From: Arachidicoccus sp.
GTDB lineage: Bacteria > Bacteroidota > Bacteroidia > Chitinophagales > Chitinophagaceae
Direction of reading: 5' to 3'
Assembly (NCBI GenBank): GCA_028283605.1
Contig: JAPWKH010000018.1
Location: 186,001-250,000, forward strand
Length of the DNA stretch: 64,000 nt
Shown here in pieces: positions 51,901 to 58,974 of this stretch. The stretch's first letter is position 1. Every line of letters begins with the position of its first letter. The notes beneath the pieces were generated by a model. The model ran no database searches, was not told where the DNA came from, and saw nothing but the letters and a program-made list of their open reading frames with translations. The position numbers and the translations under genes are program-made.

Positions 51901-52290
51901 CGGGATGAAGCTAAAAAAATCTTGGAAAAAGCAGATAGCAAAATGCTGGAAGGAAATTTTCCATATGGCATGCCTTCCAAATATGGTATGCACAATCAAA
52001 CTTCATTTAAATTCTTATTAGCAGCATATTTAGCAAAAGATGATAGATTGATTGCAAAAGTTTCACGTTCATTAAAAAATGATTTAGCGCAGGAAATAAG
52101 ATATTTTAATTCTTTAAGCCCGGAACGCCAGGCAAGTTATGGATATGAAATTCAAGGTTCCTTAAATGTACAGCAAATGTCTATGTTAATAGATCAACTG
52201 GCAAATATAGATAAGCCGCAAAATCCGTTACAACAATTAGAAAACGGCGATAGCTCAATGCTTAAAAAACAAGATTCCGCTAAAAAATAA
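48925..52290 (+). CDS. DUF2723 membrane protein, GT117-like glycosyltransferase
   Basis: A 1121-residue polytopic protein, among the larger membrane proteins of this phylum. Residues 1 to about 570 hold roughly twelve membrane helices; the N-terminal loop ILTSEKSGSFWDCGEFVSSCYKVQIPHPPGAPLF carries conserved acidic and Cys residues expected for a GT-C-type active site facing the periplasm. A further helix pair is near residues 595-660, including NEPRERDYAY. The C-terminal 450 residues are soluble, with FTFGDNDTYPLWYAQEVEHVRPD. The family includes TMEM260-like protein O-mannosyltransferases, so a role in glycosylating exported proteins is likely, by family. Promoter and terminator flank it as a single gene. 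Confidence 0.9.
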   Translation: MNFKKANNVTGWIVCLIACATYILTSEKSGSFWDCGEFVSSCYKVQIPHPPGAPLFVLVGRFFIILFGDNPLTAAKAVNIMSALASGFAVLFLFWTITHFARKLVQGARNVADLTKNEIFMIMSAGIVGALALCFSDSFWYSAVEGEVYALSAFFTALVFWAILKWEHVADEPGADRWIVFIFFMMGLAIGVHLLNLLTIPAIVMIVYFKKRNSFDYKKIRKYFLWILIIGGIVGFIGALIMAKINAAPDSGVPMDATVAMAVLFGAAIAIALLYLIERSGKEKKELYGGAYIFFIFSVFILGFVQLGVIQDSIAVAGHTDIFFVNSLGLPFFSGFAFFFIVLAILIWWGLRISKKKNWYFVRLGLWCLAFMFIGFSSYVTTMIRSTANPAVDMFNVDNPMSLVGYLNRSQYGDFPILYGQKFTAQPINVHYGSEQYQKSTDEKGEAKYVPTGKSISYVYSPDDMMIFPRVWNNSTDRHQTEFYADWLGIGRDPQSGQFDRAPNFIDNIKFFLSYQFYYMYFRYFMWNYSGRQNDLQGYTINDVRDGNWITGISFIDNLMLGDQSVMPSQLQNNKAHNVLFALPFILGIIGMFYHFKKKGDDALITFLLFFMTGFAIIIYLNQAGNEPRERDYAYAGSTYAFAIWIGIGVFKIRDWLLKIKSLSPIAATSIASAACFLLVPVRMVQQEWDDHDRSQKLLPPDMARDYLNSCASNAILFTFGDNDTYPLWYAQEVEHVRPDIRIINTSLLGIDWYINDLRTKVNESDSIDVIFSRKQIEGDNRNQVIFQPQNNIPQNNYYDLYDMLKNYVGSDDPSKLDQTRGGINTFPVKNLFIPVDTALVRKNGTVNSADSVLDAIRFTFPSNNIFKNDLAELAIIAANKWKRPIYFSMNQQVGLGLDDYLRQDGLAYRLVPVLSKDESKDSLYNKFSGTFGQLLKSNINADEMYTTLMEKFVFGGADIPGVYFDEENRRHLITIRDAFADNAIALVKEGKRDEAKKILEKADSKMLEGNFPYGMPSKYGMHNQTSFKFLLAAYLAKDDRLIAKVSRSLKNDLAQEIRYFNSLSPERQASYGYEIQGSLNVQQMSMLIDQLANIDKPQNPLQQLENGDSSMLKKQDSAKK

Positions 52291-52309
52291 ATAGATTATT
52301 AATTTTAAT

Positions 52310-52344
52310 AAAAAGCCTTGAAAGTTCTTATTTCAAGGCTTTTT
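52310..52344 (+). terminator. intrinsic terminator of the DUF2723 gene
   Basis: Perfect stem AAAAGCCTTGAAA with its complement, 7-nt loop and a T run, starting 20 bp after the stop. Confidence 0.88.
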
Positions 52345-52508
52345 ATTTTCTGTATGATTTTATTATAAGACTTCGCACCTCGAAATGTAAATTTTTTCAG
52401 TGCATAATACTTAATCTTGTCATCATGTCAGAAAATTTACTTTGGTATTCTCTTTGATTTTGAGATAAAGGATTTTAATTTATAATCATGAATTTTTAAT
52501 TTGTAAAT

Positions 52509-54317
52509 ATGGCAGTAGGACAAATACGCGTACAAACGGAAAACATTTTCCCTATTATTAAAAAATTTCTTTACAGCGAACATGATATTTTTATTCGTGA
52601 ATTAATCAGCAACGCTGTTGACGCTTCCCAAAAAATAAAAACACTTTCATCCATCGGCGAAGCAAAAGGCGATCTTGGTGAATTAAGAATTGATGTATCA
52701 ATTGATAAAGAAAACAAAACCATTACTATAGAAGATCGTGGCGTAGGGATGACTTCAGAAGAAGTGGATAAATATCTAAATCAGTTAGCATTCAGTGGTG
52801 CTGAGGAGTTTTTGAACAAATATAAAGATGCCAATATTATTGGGCATTTTGGACTTGGTTTTTACAGTGCTTTTATGGTAAGCGACAAAGTGGATGTATA
52901 CACCAAAAGCTATAAAGATGCACCTGCCGCACATTGGAGTTGCGATGGTAGTCCCTCTTTTGACTTGGAGCAAATAGAAAAAGAAGAACGCGGAACAAAA
53001 ATAGTTTTGCACATCAATTCCGATAGTGAAGAATTTCTTGATAATGATAAAATTCGTCATAAACTAGAGAAGTTCTGTAAGTTTCTACCAATTCCTATTT
53101 TCTTTGAAGACAAGCAGATTAATAATACAGAACCAATTTGGACAAAGAAACCTTCTGAATTGACGGATGAAGATTATAAAAATTTCTACAAAGAATTATA
53201 TCCGTTCGGCGAAACGCCTTTGTTTTGGATTCATTTGAATGTAGATTATCCGTTCAATCTTACTGGAATTTTATATTTCCCGAAAATCAAACAGAGCTAT
53301 GAAATTCAGAAAGATAAAATACAATTGTACAGCAATCAGGTTTTTGTAACCGATGAAGTAAAAGATATTGTTCCGGAATTTTTAATGCTATTGCACGGCG
53401 TAATCGACAGCCCCGATATTCCTCTAAACGTGAGCCGAAGCTATTTGCAAGGCGATCCGAACGTAAGAAAAATCAATTCATACATTACGAAAAAAGTTTC
53501 TGACAAATTGGAAGAAATTTTTAAGAATGACAGAAAATCTTTTGAAGAAAAATGGGAAAGCATTGGATTGTTCGTGAAGTATGGAATGATAACTGATGAT
53601 AAATTTTTAGAAAAGGCTGCGAAATATTTCATCATGCAAGATGCAAAAGATGAAAAAGCTTTTTATACAATAGATGAATATAAAACTACAACTGAAGCAT
53701 TGCAAAAAAATAAAGATGGCAAATATGTCATTCTTTATACCACAGACCCGGTGCAGCAAGACGCATATATCAAAGCCGCTCAGGCAAAGGATTTTAAAGT
53801 AGTTCGTTTTGAAACGATTGTAGATTCGGCGTTTATCAACAATATGGAAATGAAATGGAGCGATGTTCAGTTTACTCGAGTGGATGCTGATATTGTAGAT
53901 AATTTAATAGATAAAAACGAGAATATAGATAGCGTTTTAAGCAAAGAAGAAACAGAAAAATTGAAATCTCTTTTTGACATAAAAGTAAACGGATTGAATG
54001 TAACCGTAGATGTAAAAGGCTTAAGCGCAGAAAGCGCACCGGTAATTGCAACCCGCCCTGAATTTATGCGCCGTATGAAAGATATGGGCGCTGTAGGCGG
54101 CGGCATGACTTCTTTTTATGCGACAATGCCCGACGAAGTTACTTTAACTGTGAATGGCAATCATCCGATTTACGAGACTTTATTAAAAGAAGAAAATAAA
54201 GAGCAGCAGGAAAAACAAATTCACAATCTTGCCGACTTAGCATTGCTTTCCCAAGGATTGTTAAAAGGAAGTAATTTGACTGAATTTATCAACAGGAGTG
54301 TGGAATTGATGAAGTAG
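52509..54317 (+). CDS. htpG: molecular chaperone HtpG (Hsp90)
   Basis: A 602-residue bacterial Hsp90, a dimeric ATP-driven chaperone. The N-terminal GHKL ATPase has IRELISNAVDAS (catalytic Glu and ATP-binding Asn), IEDRGVGMT and IGHFGLGFYSAFMV. The middle domain has GILYFPK and IPLNVSRSYLQGD with its arginine that contacts ATP; the C-terminal domain carries MKDMGAVGGG and ends without the MEEVD tail of eukaryotic Hsp90. Length is close to the family norm. Single gene followed by a long hairpin terminator, convergent with nuoA. Confidence 0.97.
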   Translation: MAVGQIRVQTENIFPIIKKFLYSEHDIFIRELISNAVDASQKIKTLSSIGEAKGDLGELRIDVSIDKENKTITIEDRGVGMTSEEVDKYLNQLAFSGAEEFLNKYKDANIIGHFGLGFYSAFMVSDKVDVYTKSYKDAPAAHWSCDGSPSFDLEQIEKEERGTKIVLHINSDSEEFLDNDKIRHKLEKFCKFLPIPIFFEDKQINNTEPIWTKKPSELTDEDYKNFYKELYPFGETPLFWIHLNVDYPFNLTGILYFPKIKQSYEIQKDKIQLYSNQVFVTDEVKDIVPEFLMLLHGVIDSPDIPLNVSRSYLQGDPNVRKINSYITKKVSDKLEEIFKNDRKSFEEKWESIGLFVKYGMITDDKFLEKAAKYFIMQDAKDEKAFYTIDEYKTTTEALQKNKDGKYVILYTTDPVQQDAYIKAAQAKDFKVVRFETIVDSAFINNMEMKWSDVQFTRVDADIVDNLIDKNENIDSVLSKEETEKLKSLFDIKVNGLNVTVDVKGLSAESAPVIATRPEFMRRMKDMGAVGGGMTSFYATMPDEVTLTVNGNHPIYETLLKEENKEQQEKQIHNLADLALLSQGLLKGSNLTEFINRSVELMK

Positions 54318-54347
54318 TCTCAATCAATTCTTTCAAAACGAGAAATT

Positions 54348-54384
54348 AAAAAGATGCCGATAAAATTTTTATCGGCATCTTTTT
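54348..54384 (+). terminator. intrinsic terminator of htpG
   Basis: A long perfect stem (AAAAAGATGCCGATAAAA with its complement) and T run between htpG and convergent nuoA, about 30 bp after the htpG stop. Confidence 0.88.
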
Positions 54385-54460
54385 ATATAATGATATGAAT
54401 AAAGAATATCATTTATTTCGCTTTTTAAACTCCTCTCTTTTGGAGAAATTTAGGAAGGAA

Positions 54461-54874
54461 TTAATCTTCCCATTGCAATGCGCCTTTCTTAATGATATAA
54501 ACAAAACCTATAAGAAAAGATGCGACAAACAAAAGCACTTCGCCAAATCCGTTCCAGCCAAGGCTTCTGAAATTTACCGCGTAAGGATAAAAGAATATTA
54601 CCTCCACATCGAACAGCACAAACAATATTGCAATCAAAAAATACTTAATAGCCATTGGTTGTCGTGCGTTACCATGCGTAGCAATACCGCTTGTAAAATT
54701 TTCTAGCTTGTCGCTTGTATTTCTTTTCGGCCCTAAAAATGCGGAAGCCAAAAGCATAGTTCCAACAAAGCCTGCGGCAAATATTATTTGCAAAACTATC
54801 GGCAAATAATCCGACGATTTTTCGGAATACGAAATTATATTTTGCGCAGCTGATAAAAAGTTCAACAAAGTCAT
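54461..54874 (-). CDS. nuoA: NADH-quinone oxidoreductase subunit A
   Basis: A 137-residue subunit of respiratory complex I, which couples NADH oxidation to proton export. Three membrane helices (about 25-48, 76-98 and 106-129) and the NuoA signature KYFLIAILFVLFDVEVIFFYPYA are present; the N-terminal part has the loop GPKRNTSDKLENFTSG with the Cys-lacking E-N-F variant of the usual conserved Y-E-C-G segment. The other nuo genes normally follow nuoA directly; here the downstream neighbour is htpG in the opposite direction, so this copy stands alone. Either the complex I genes lie elsewhere or this is an extra copy. Confidence 0.9.
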   Translation of the reverse strand: MTLLNFLSAAQNIISYSEKSSDYLPIVLQIIFAAGFVGTMLLASAFLGPKRNTSDKLENFTSGIATHGNARQPMAIKYFLIAILFVLFDVEVIFFYPYAVNFRSLGWNGFGEVLLFVASFLIGFVYIIKKGALQWED

Positions 54875-54929
54875 TGTATAAAATTATTTTACAAAAATAA
54901 AATTATCTGTCCATAAAAAGGAAAGAAAT

Positions 54930-56099
54930 TTATGGTTCCGGCCCACCTTGCAAGTTAATTGCATCAGCGTGTCCGGTAAACACTTCTCCAATTTTTTTCG
55001 CAGAATAATTTCGAGGGCTGTATTTATTTCCCAATACAATAATTGTAACGGTATCTTTCACATATCTTGTAAACACATTATTGCTTCCGTGCCAATATCC
55101 GTTGTGGTAAATTATTGAATCGCCTGTTTTGGAATTAAAATATGTACGCCATGCAAGGCCATAATTGTGCATTGATGCATGCTCTCGGCTTTGTGACTCA
55201 TATGCCATTGCAAGCGTTGATGCTTTTATAAAGGTATGCATATAAAGGCTTCTGTCCCACTTCAACAAATCTCGTACGGTACTGTAAATATTTTTATCGC
55301 CATAAGTACAATCCAGATTTGTCATTAAATACGGACGATTGCCCATATATGTCGGAATATAATTTGCTGTATCTTTTATCGAAAAAACATATGTGTGACT
55401 TAATCCTAAAGGTGTAAATACGCTGTCTTTCATGAACTTTGGATAACTCATTCCAGTAACCTTCTCTATAATCGAAGCCAGTAAAATGAAATTGGTATTA
55501 CAATACTGAAATGCTCGATCCGGAAGATTGGCGCGCGGCGGCTTATTTCTTATCATAAAATCGATCACGTCCTGGTTGGTTGCATGACCTTTTTTCGGAA
55601 ATCCTTTTTCGATAAAATCCAAATAATTAGGCAATCCGCTTCTGTGCGAAAGCAACATGTGAATGGTAATTCCAGGATATGGAAATGCGGGAAAATATTT
55701 TTGAATATAATCGTCCAGAGACAACTTACCTTCTTCCCACAAATGCAAAACCGTCATTCCTGTAAATGTCTTTGAAGTGGAAGCCAGATGCAATTGCGTT
55801 TCAGGCGTTATCAGCGTTCTTGCTTTAAAATCGGCATAGCCTTTATAATCCTCAAAAACTATTTGTCCGTTTTTTGCCACAAGTATTTCTCCGTTGAAAT
55901 ATGGGCCTAATATTTTATGATATGCCTCTTCGACACGGTCATGATAATATTTTTTTTCTGACGGAGATAAGGGATGAAATATAGATGAATCGCCTTTTAC
56001 AGGAAGGGGAATTATTGCATTATTCTTTTTGTTTTTCTTTGCTCCGCACGATGTCCCGAAGAAAACGAAACATGAAAAAAGTATAAACGATGCTTTCAA
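54930..56099 (-). CDS. serine hydrolase lipoprotein (class C beta-lactamase fold)
   Basis: A 389-residue lipoprotein: the signal ends at FGTSC with Cys18 as the lipid site. The rest is a penicillin-binding-type serine hydrolase. The nucleophile motif is S-T-S-K (Ser107, Lys110), the second motif is YCN (Tyr-x-Asn), and a HNGYWHG segment replaces the KTG-type third motif. Such proteins can be D-amino-acid peptidases, esterases or beta-lactamases; nothing here indicates resistance. Anchored probably in the outer membrane facing the periplasm or surface. Single gene, divergent from the GlmU-like gene. Confidence 0.85.
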   Translation of the reverse strand: MKASFILFSCFVFFGTSCGAKKNKKNNAIIPLPVKGDSSIFHPLSPSEKKYYHDRVEEAYHKILGPYFNGEILVAKNGQIVFEDYKGYADFKARTLITPETQLHLASTSKTFTGMTVLHLWEEGKLSLDDYIQKYFPAFPYPGITIHMLLSHRSGLPNYLDFIEKGFPKKGHATNQDVIDFMIRNKPPRANLPDRAFQYCNTNFILLASIIEKVTGMSYPKFMKDSVFTPLGLSHTYVFSIKDTANYIPTYMGNRPYLMTNLDCTYGDKNIYSTVRDLLKWDRSLYMHTFIKASTLAMAYESQSREHASMHNYGLAWRTYFNSKTGDSIIYHNGYWHGSNNVFTRYVKDTVTIIVLGNKYSPRNYSAKKIGEVFTGHADAINLQGGPEP

Positions 56100-56243
56100 A
56101 ATTAACGCTATTTTATTGGTCGAAACAAAAGTAATACAATTGCTTCGTGCAAATATTTTAATTGTGGATTTGTTGATAAAATAAGAATTCGTTAGGAATT
56201 GTTATTTTGCATTTTCATATATCTAACAACAAGCCTCTCTATC

Positions 56244-57365
56244 ATGGCAATTGCGTTATTTGAAGAACATTGTCAGCGTGAAAGATTTTATCCGCTCACA
56301 TTCACCAAACCCTTTGCTGAATTGCATTGCGGCATTTTTACATTCCATGAATGGTGGGGAAAATTTACCAAACAAAAAGTTACTGATAATAAATTTGATG
56401 ATTCAATTGTTATCAATTCGCATATTTTGCCGAACGAAAATATTTGGAATGAAATCCAAAACCTTGCGCCAAATGTATTGCTAAAAGACAGCAACGGCAA
56501 TATTTTGGCTGCGAAAAACCATGTGCTGCAAGAAGAAAAAATTGATTCGGTTATTGCAAAATCTTCTTTTGATTTCATTGAAACGCCACATCAACTTTTG
56601 CAACATCATTCAAAAATTATTGAGCAACAATTTCATTTAATAAAAAAAGAAAAAGTTTCGCAAAATATCTCATCGACCAACAACATTATCAATGAAGAAA
56701 ATATTTTTATAGATGAAAATGTTGAATTGGAATATGCTACACTTAATGCTAAAGAAGGCTGTATTTACATTGGGGCAAACGCTGTGGTGATGGAAGGAAC
56801 GGCTATTCGCGGTGCATTTGCTTTGGGCGAAAATGCCGTTGTAAAAATGGGATCTAAAATTTACGGTGCTGTTTCAACAGGAAGAAAATGCACGCTCGGC
56901 GGCGAAATTAAAAATACTGTTTTCAATCATGGAAGCAACAAAGCGCATGATGGCTATTTGGGCGATTCAATTATCGGTAGTTGGTGCAATTTTGGTGCAG
57001 GTGCAACAAACAGTAATGTGAAAAATACAGCCGGTGATGTGAAAATTTATGATTATCACACGAAAAAATTTATTCCTTCAGGAAAGAAATTCGGATTGAT
57101 CATGGGCGATTATTCACGCATTGCCATTAACAGTTCTATCAATACAGGGAGCAGCATTGGCGTGTGTTGCAATGTTTTTGGCAAAGGTTTATTGCCTAAA
57201 TTCATTGCAAATTTCTCGTGGGGGGTAGATGATAAAACAACGATTTATCCAATCGAAAAAGCAATAGAACATATTGATAACTGGATGGATTTTAAGAAAG
57301 AAAAACTGACCGAAAGCGAAATTCAAAATTTGAAACATATCTTTGAAGCATCGAAAAGCCAATAG
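56244..57365 (+). CDS. GlmU-like sugar nucleotidyltransferase / acetyltransferase
   Basis: A 373-residue two-domain protein. The ATG at 56244 fits the conserved start IALFEEHCQRERFYPLTFTKPFAELHCG; 15 codons of open frame upstream are not family-like. The N-terminal domain is a reduced nucleotidyltransferase with little of the GGxGTR loop. The C-terminal domain is a left-handed beta-helix (GAFALGENAVVKMGSKIYGAVSTG, then GDSIIGSWCNFGAGATNSN) typical of GlmU-type acetyltransferases. It matches the Bacteroidota family described as UDP-GlcNAc diphosphorylase / glucosamine-1-phosphate acetyltransferase. It precedes tpiA by 60 bp. Whether it replaces GlmU is open. Confidence 0.85.
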   Translation: MAIALFEEHCQRERFYPLTFTKPFAELHCGIFTFHEWWGKFTKQKVTDNKFDDSIVINSHILPNENIWNEIQNLAPNVLLKDSNGNILAAKNHVLQEEKIDSVIAKSSFDFIETPHQLLQHHSKIIEQQFHLIKKEKVSQNISSTNNIINEENIFIDENVELEYATLNAKEGCIYIGANAVVMEGTAIRGAFALGENAVVKMGSKIYGAVSTGRKCTLGGEIKNTVFNHGSNKAHDGYLGDSIIGSWCNFGAGATNSNVKNTAGDVKIYDYHTKKFIPSGKKFGLIMGDYSRIAINSSINTGSSIGVCCNVFGKGLLPKFIANFSWGVDDKTTIYPIEKAIEHIDNWMDFKKEKLTESEIQNLKHIFEASKSQ

Positions 57366-57425
57366 CACAGGAAGTCTAAAAGACAAAAATTATTCATTGT
57401 AAATTATTAATTTTTAATTGAAGAA

Positions 57426-58187
57426 ATGCGTATACAAATAGCTGCCGCAAACTGGAAAATGAATCTTACACTTCAGCAAGGGGAACAACTTTTGAATGAG
57501 GTATTATCAAAATCTAAGCAACTTAAGGACTACGAACAAATCATATTTGCCGTTCCTGCGCCTTATCTCCAGGCAGCGGTAAATCTTGTGAAAGGGAAGA
57601 AAAATGTATTTATTGCTGCACAGAATATTTATCAGAAAAAATCAGGTGCATATACTGGTGAAATTTCTGTGGAAATGTTGCAATCCTTAGGCGTTACACA
57701 TACTATTATTGGCCATTCAGAGCGCAGAGAATACTTCCATGAAACGAATGAAACACTTGCCAAGAAAATAGATATTGCATTAGAACATAATATTACACCA
57801 ATATTTTGCTGTGGCGAGCCTTTGGGTATTCGTGAAGCCGGTACACAAAACGCTTTTGTAGCCAAGCAATTGGTAGAATCCATTTTCCATTTATCGAAAA
57901 ATGAAATCAGCAAAATTGTAATTGCTTATGAACCCATCTGGGCGATAGGTACTGGGAAAACGGCAACAAGTGAACAAGCTCAGGAGATTCAAAAATATCT
58001 TCGTTCTCAAATTGTGAAGCATTATGATGAGAAAACAGCCGATATTGTTCCTATTCTTTATGGAGGAAGCGTGAAGGCTGCTAATGCAAAAGAGCTGTTT
58101 GGTCAGCCTGATATTGATGGTGGTTTGGTAGGAGGAGCATCTTTAATTACGGACGAATTTGTAAGCATTATTGATGCATTGAAATAA
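57426..58187 (+). CDS. tpiA: triosephosphate isomerase
   Basis: A 253-residue TIM-barrel enzyme of glycolysis, interconverting dihydroxyacetone phosphate and glyceraldehyde 3-phosphate. Active-site residues are visible: AANWKMNL (Lys11), IIGHSERREYF (His of the SERR region), IAYEPIWAIGTGKTATSEQAQ (catalytic Glu in YEPIW, then loop 6) and the phosphate-binding YGGSVKAANA with GGLVGGASL. Length is normal. It follows the GlmU-like gene closely and ends at a hairpin shared with rpmA. Confidence 0.97.
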   Translation: MRIQIAAANWKMNLTLQQGEQLLNEVLSKSKQLKDYEQIIFAVPAPYLQAAVNLVKGKKNVFIAAQNIYQKKSGAYTGEISVEMLQSLGVTHTIIGHSERREYFHETNETLAKKIDIALEHNITPIFCCGEPLGIREAGTQNAFVAKQLVESIFHLSKNEISKIVIAYEPIWAIGTGKTATSEQAQEIQKYLRSQIVKHYDEKTADIVPILYGGSVKAANAKELFGQPDIDGGLVGGASLITDEFVSIIDALK

Positions 58188-58189
58188 GA

Positions 58190-58222
58190 AAAGCCGTTTG
58201 ATCATTGATCGAACGGCTCAAT
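58190..58222 (-). terminator. hairpin between tpiA and rpmA
   Basis: Stem AGCCGTT / AACGGCT extended by GATC / GATC after one mismatch. The T run TTTTCTTATTT is stronger on the minus strand, so it mainly serves rplU-rpmA, and perhaps tpiA as well. Confidence 0.65.
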
Positions 58223-58243
58223 TATATTTTAAGCTGAGTTTTA

Positions 58244-58522
58244 CTAAGCTTCTGCTACTACTTCTTGCGGAGCAGCTACTACAGATACTTTGGTAATATC
58301 TCCTTTGGTTTTACGAAACTCAACAATACCATCTGATAAAGCGAATAAAGTAAAATCTTTACCAACACCTACATTTTTACCCGGATGAAAAGTGGTTCCT
58401 CTCTGGCGAACAATGATATTTCCTGAAATTGCAGGCTGACCACCAAATATTTTAACACCGAGACGTTTGCTGCGTGAATCGCGACCGTTCTTTACGCTAC
58501 CTTCACCTTTTTTATGAGCCAT
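58244..58522 (-). CDS. rpmA: 50S ribosomal protein L27
   Basis: A 92-residue ribosomal protein close to the peptidyl-transferase centre. The start [21 protein letters not shown], the [22 protein letters not shown] segment and the [11 protein letters not shown] strand are diagnostic. The ATG at 58522 gives the mature N-terminus without an extension. It lies 38 bp after rplU in the classical rplU-rpmA pair. A C-terminal tail rich in Val and Ala is slightly longer than in E. coli. Confidence 0.97.
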   Translation of the reverse strand: MAHKKGEGSVKNGRDSRSKRLGVKIFGGQPAISGNIIVRQRGTTFHPGKNVGVGKDFTLFALSDGIVEFRKTKGDITKVSVVAAPQEVVAEA

Positions 58523-58560
58523 TGTATTATAAATTAATCAGTTTAAAAATCAAATTTAAA

Positions 58561-58866
58561 TTACGCTATCGCATCAATTTTGATTTGCGTATAATGCGTA
58601 CGATGCCCGTGTTTTTTGCGGAAACCTTTTCTGCGTTTTTGCTTGTAAGCAATTACTTTATCGCCCTGTACAAGACTGTTGACTACTTCAGCTTTTACAA
58701 TTGCTTTAATATCAGCGCCTAAAGAAACTTTACCATCAGCGCTGTGCAACAATAAATCTTTGAATTCTACCTTATCTCCGTTATTTCCGGAAATGTGCGG
58801 TACATATAAAGTATCGCCTTCCTGAACTCTGAATTGCTGACCCGCTATTTTTACGACTGCGAACAT
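58561..58866 (-). CDS. rplU: 50S ribosomal protein L21
   Basis: A 101-residue ribosomal protein binding 23S rRNA. It starts FAVVKIAGQQFRVQEGD and ends with the RNA-binding KQKRRKGFRKKHGHRTHYTQIKI segment. Length is normal for the family. First gene of rplU-rpmA; a TACTTTTG -7 element lies 21 bp upstream on the minus strand. Confidence 0.97.
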   Translation of the reverse strand: MFAVVKIAGQQFRVQEGDTLYVPHISGNNGDKVEFKDLLLHSADGKVSLGADIKAIVKAEVVNSLVQGDKVIAYKQKRRKGFRKKHGHRTHYTQIKIDAIA

Positions 58867-58886
58867 GATTTAAAAAATTAGGACTG

Positions 58887-58894
58887 CAAAAGTA
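58887..58894 (-). promoter_or_regulatory. -7 promoter element of rplU-rpmA
   Basis: Read on the minus strand this is TACTTTTG, an exact TAnnTTTG match, about 20 bp before the rplU ATG. The leader would be short. No TTTG is seen at the -33 distance. Confidence 0.5.
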
Positions 58895-58974
58895 AGCAGA
58901 ATTTTTGAGATTTGATAATAAAATAAAAAAATATTTTTTGAATTAATTGGCGATACCTCGTAGCAAACACGCTT

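Noticed and set aside
52345-52508. Heat-shock operator or promoter of htpG
   Set aside because: Several TTTG and TATT pieces occur, but none has the right spacing to TAnnTTTG, and no CIRCE-type repeat is present.
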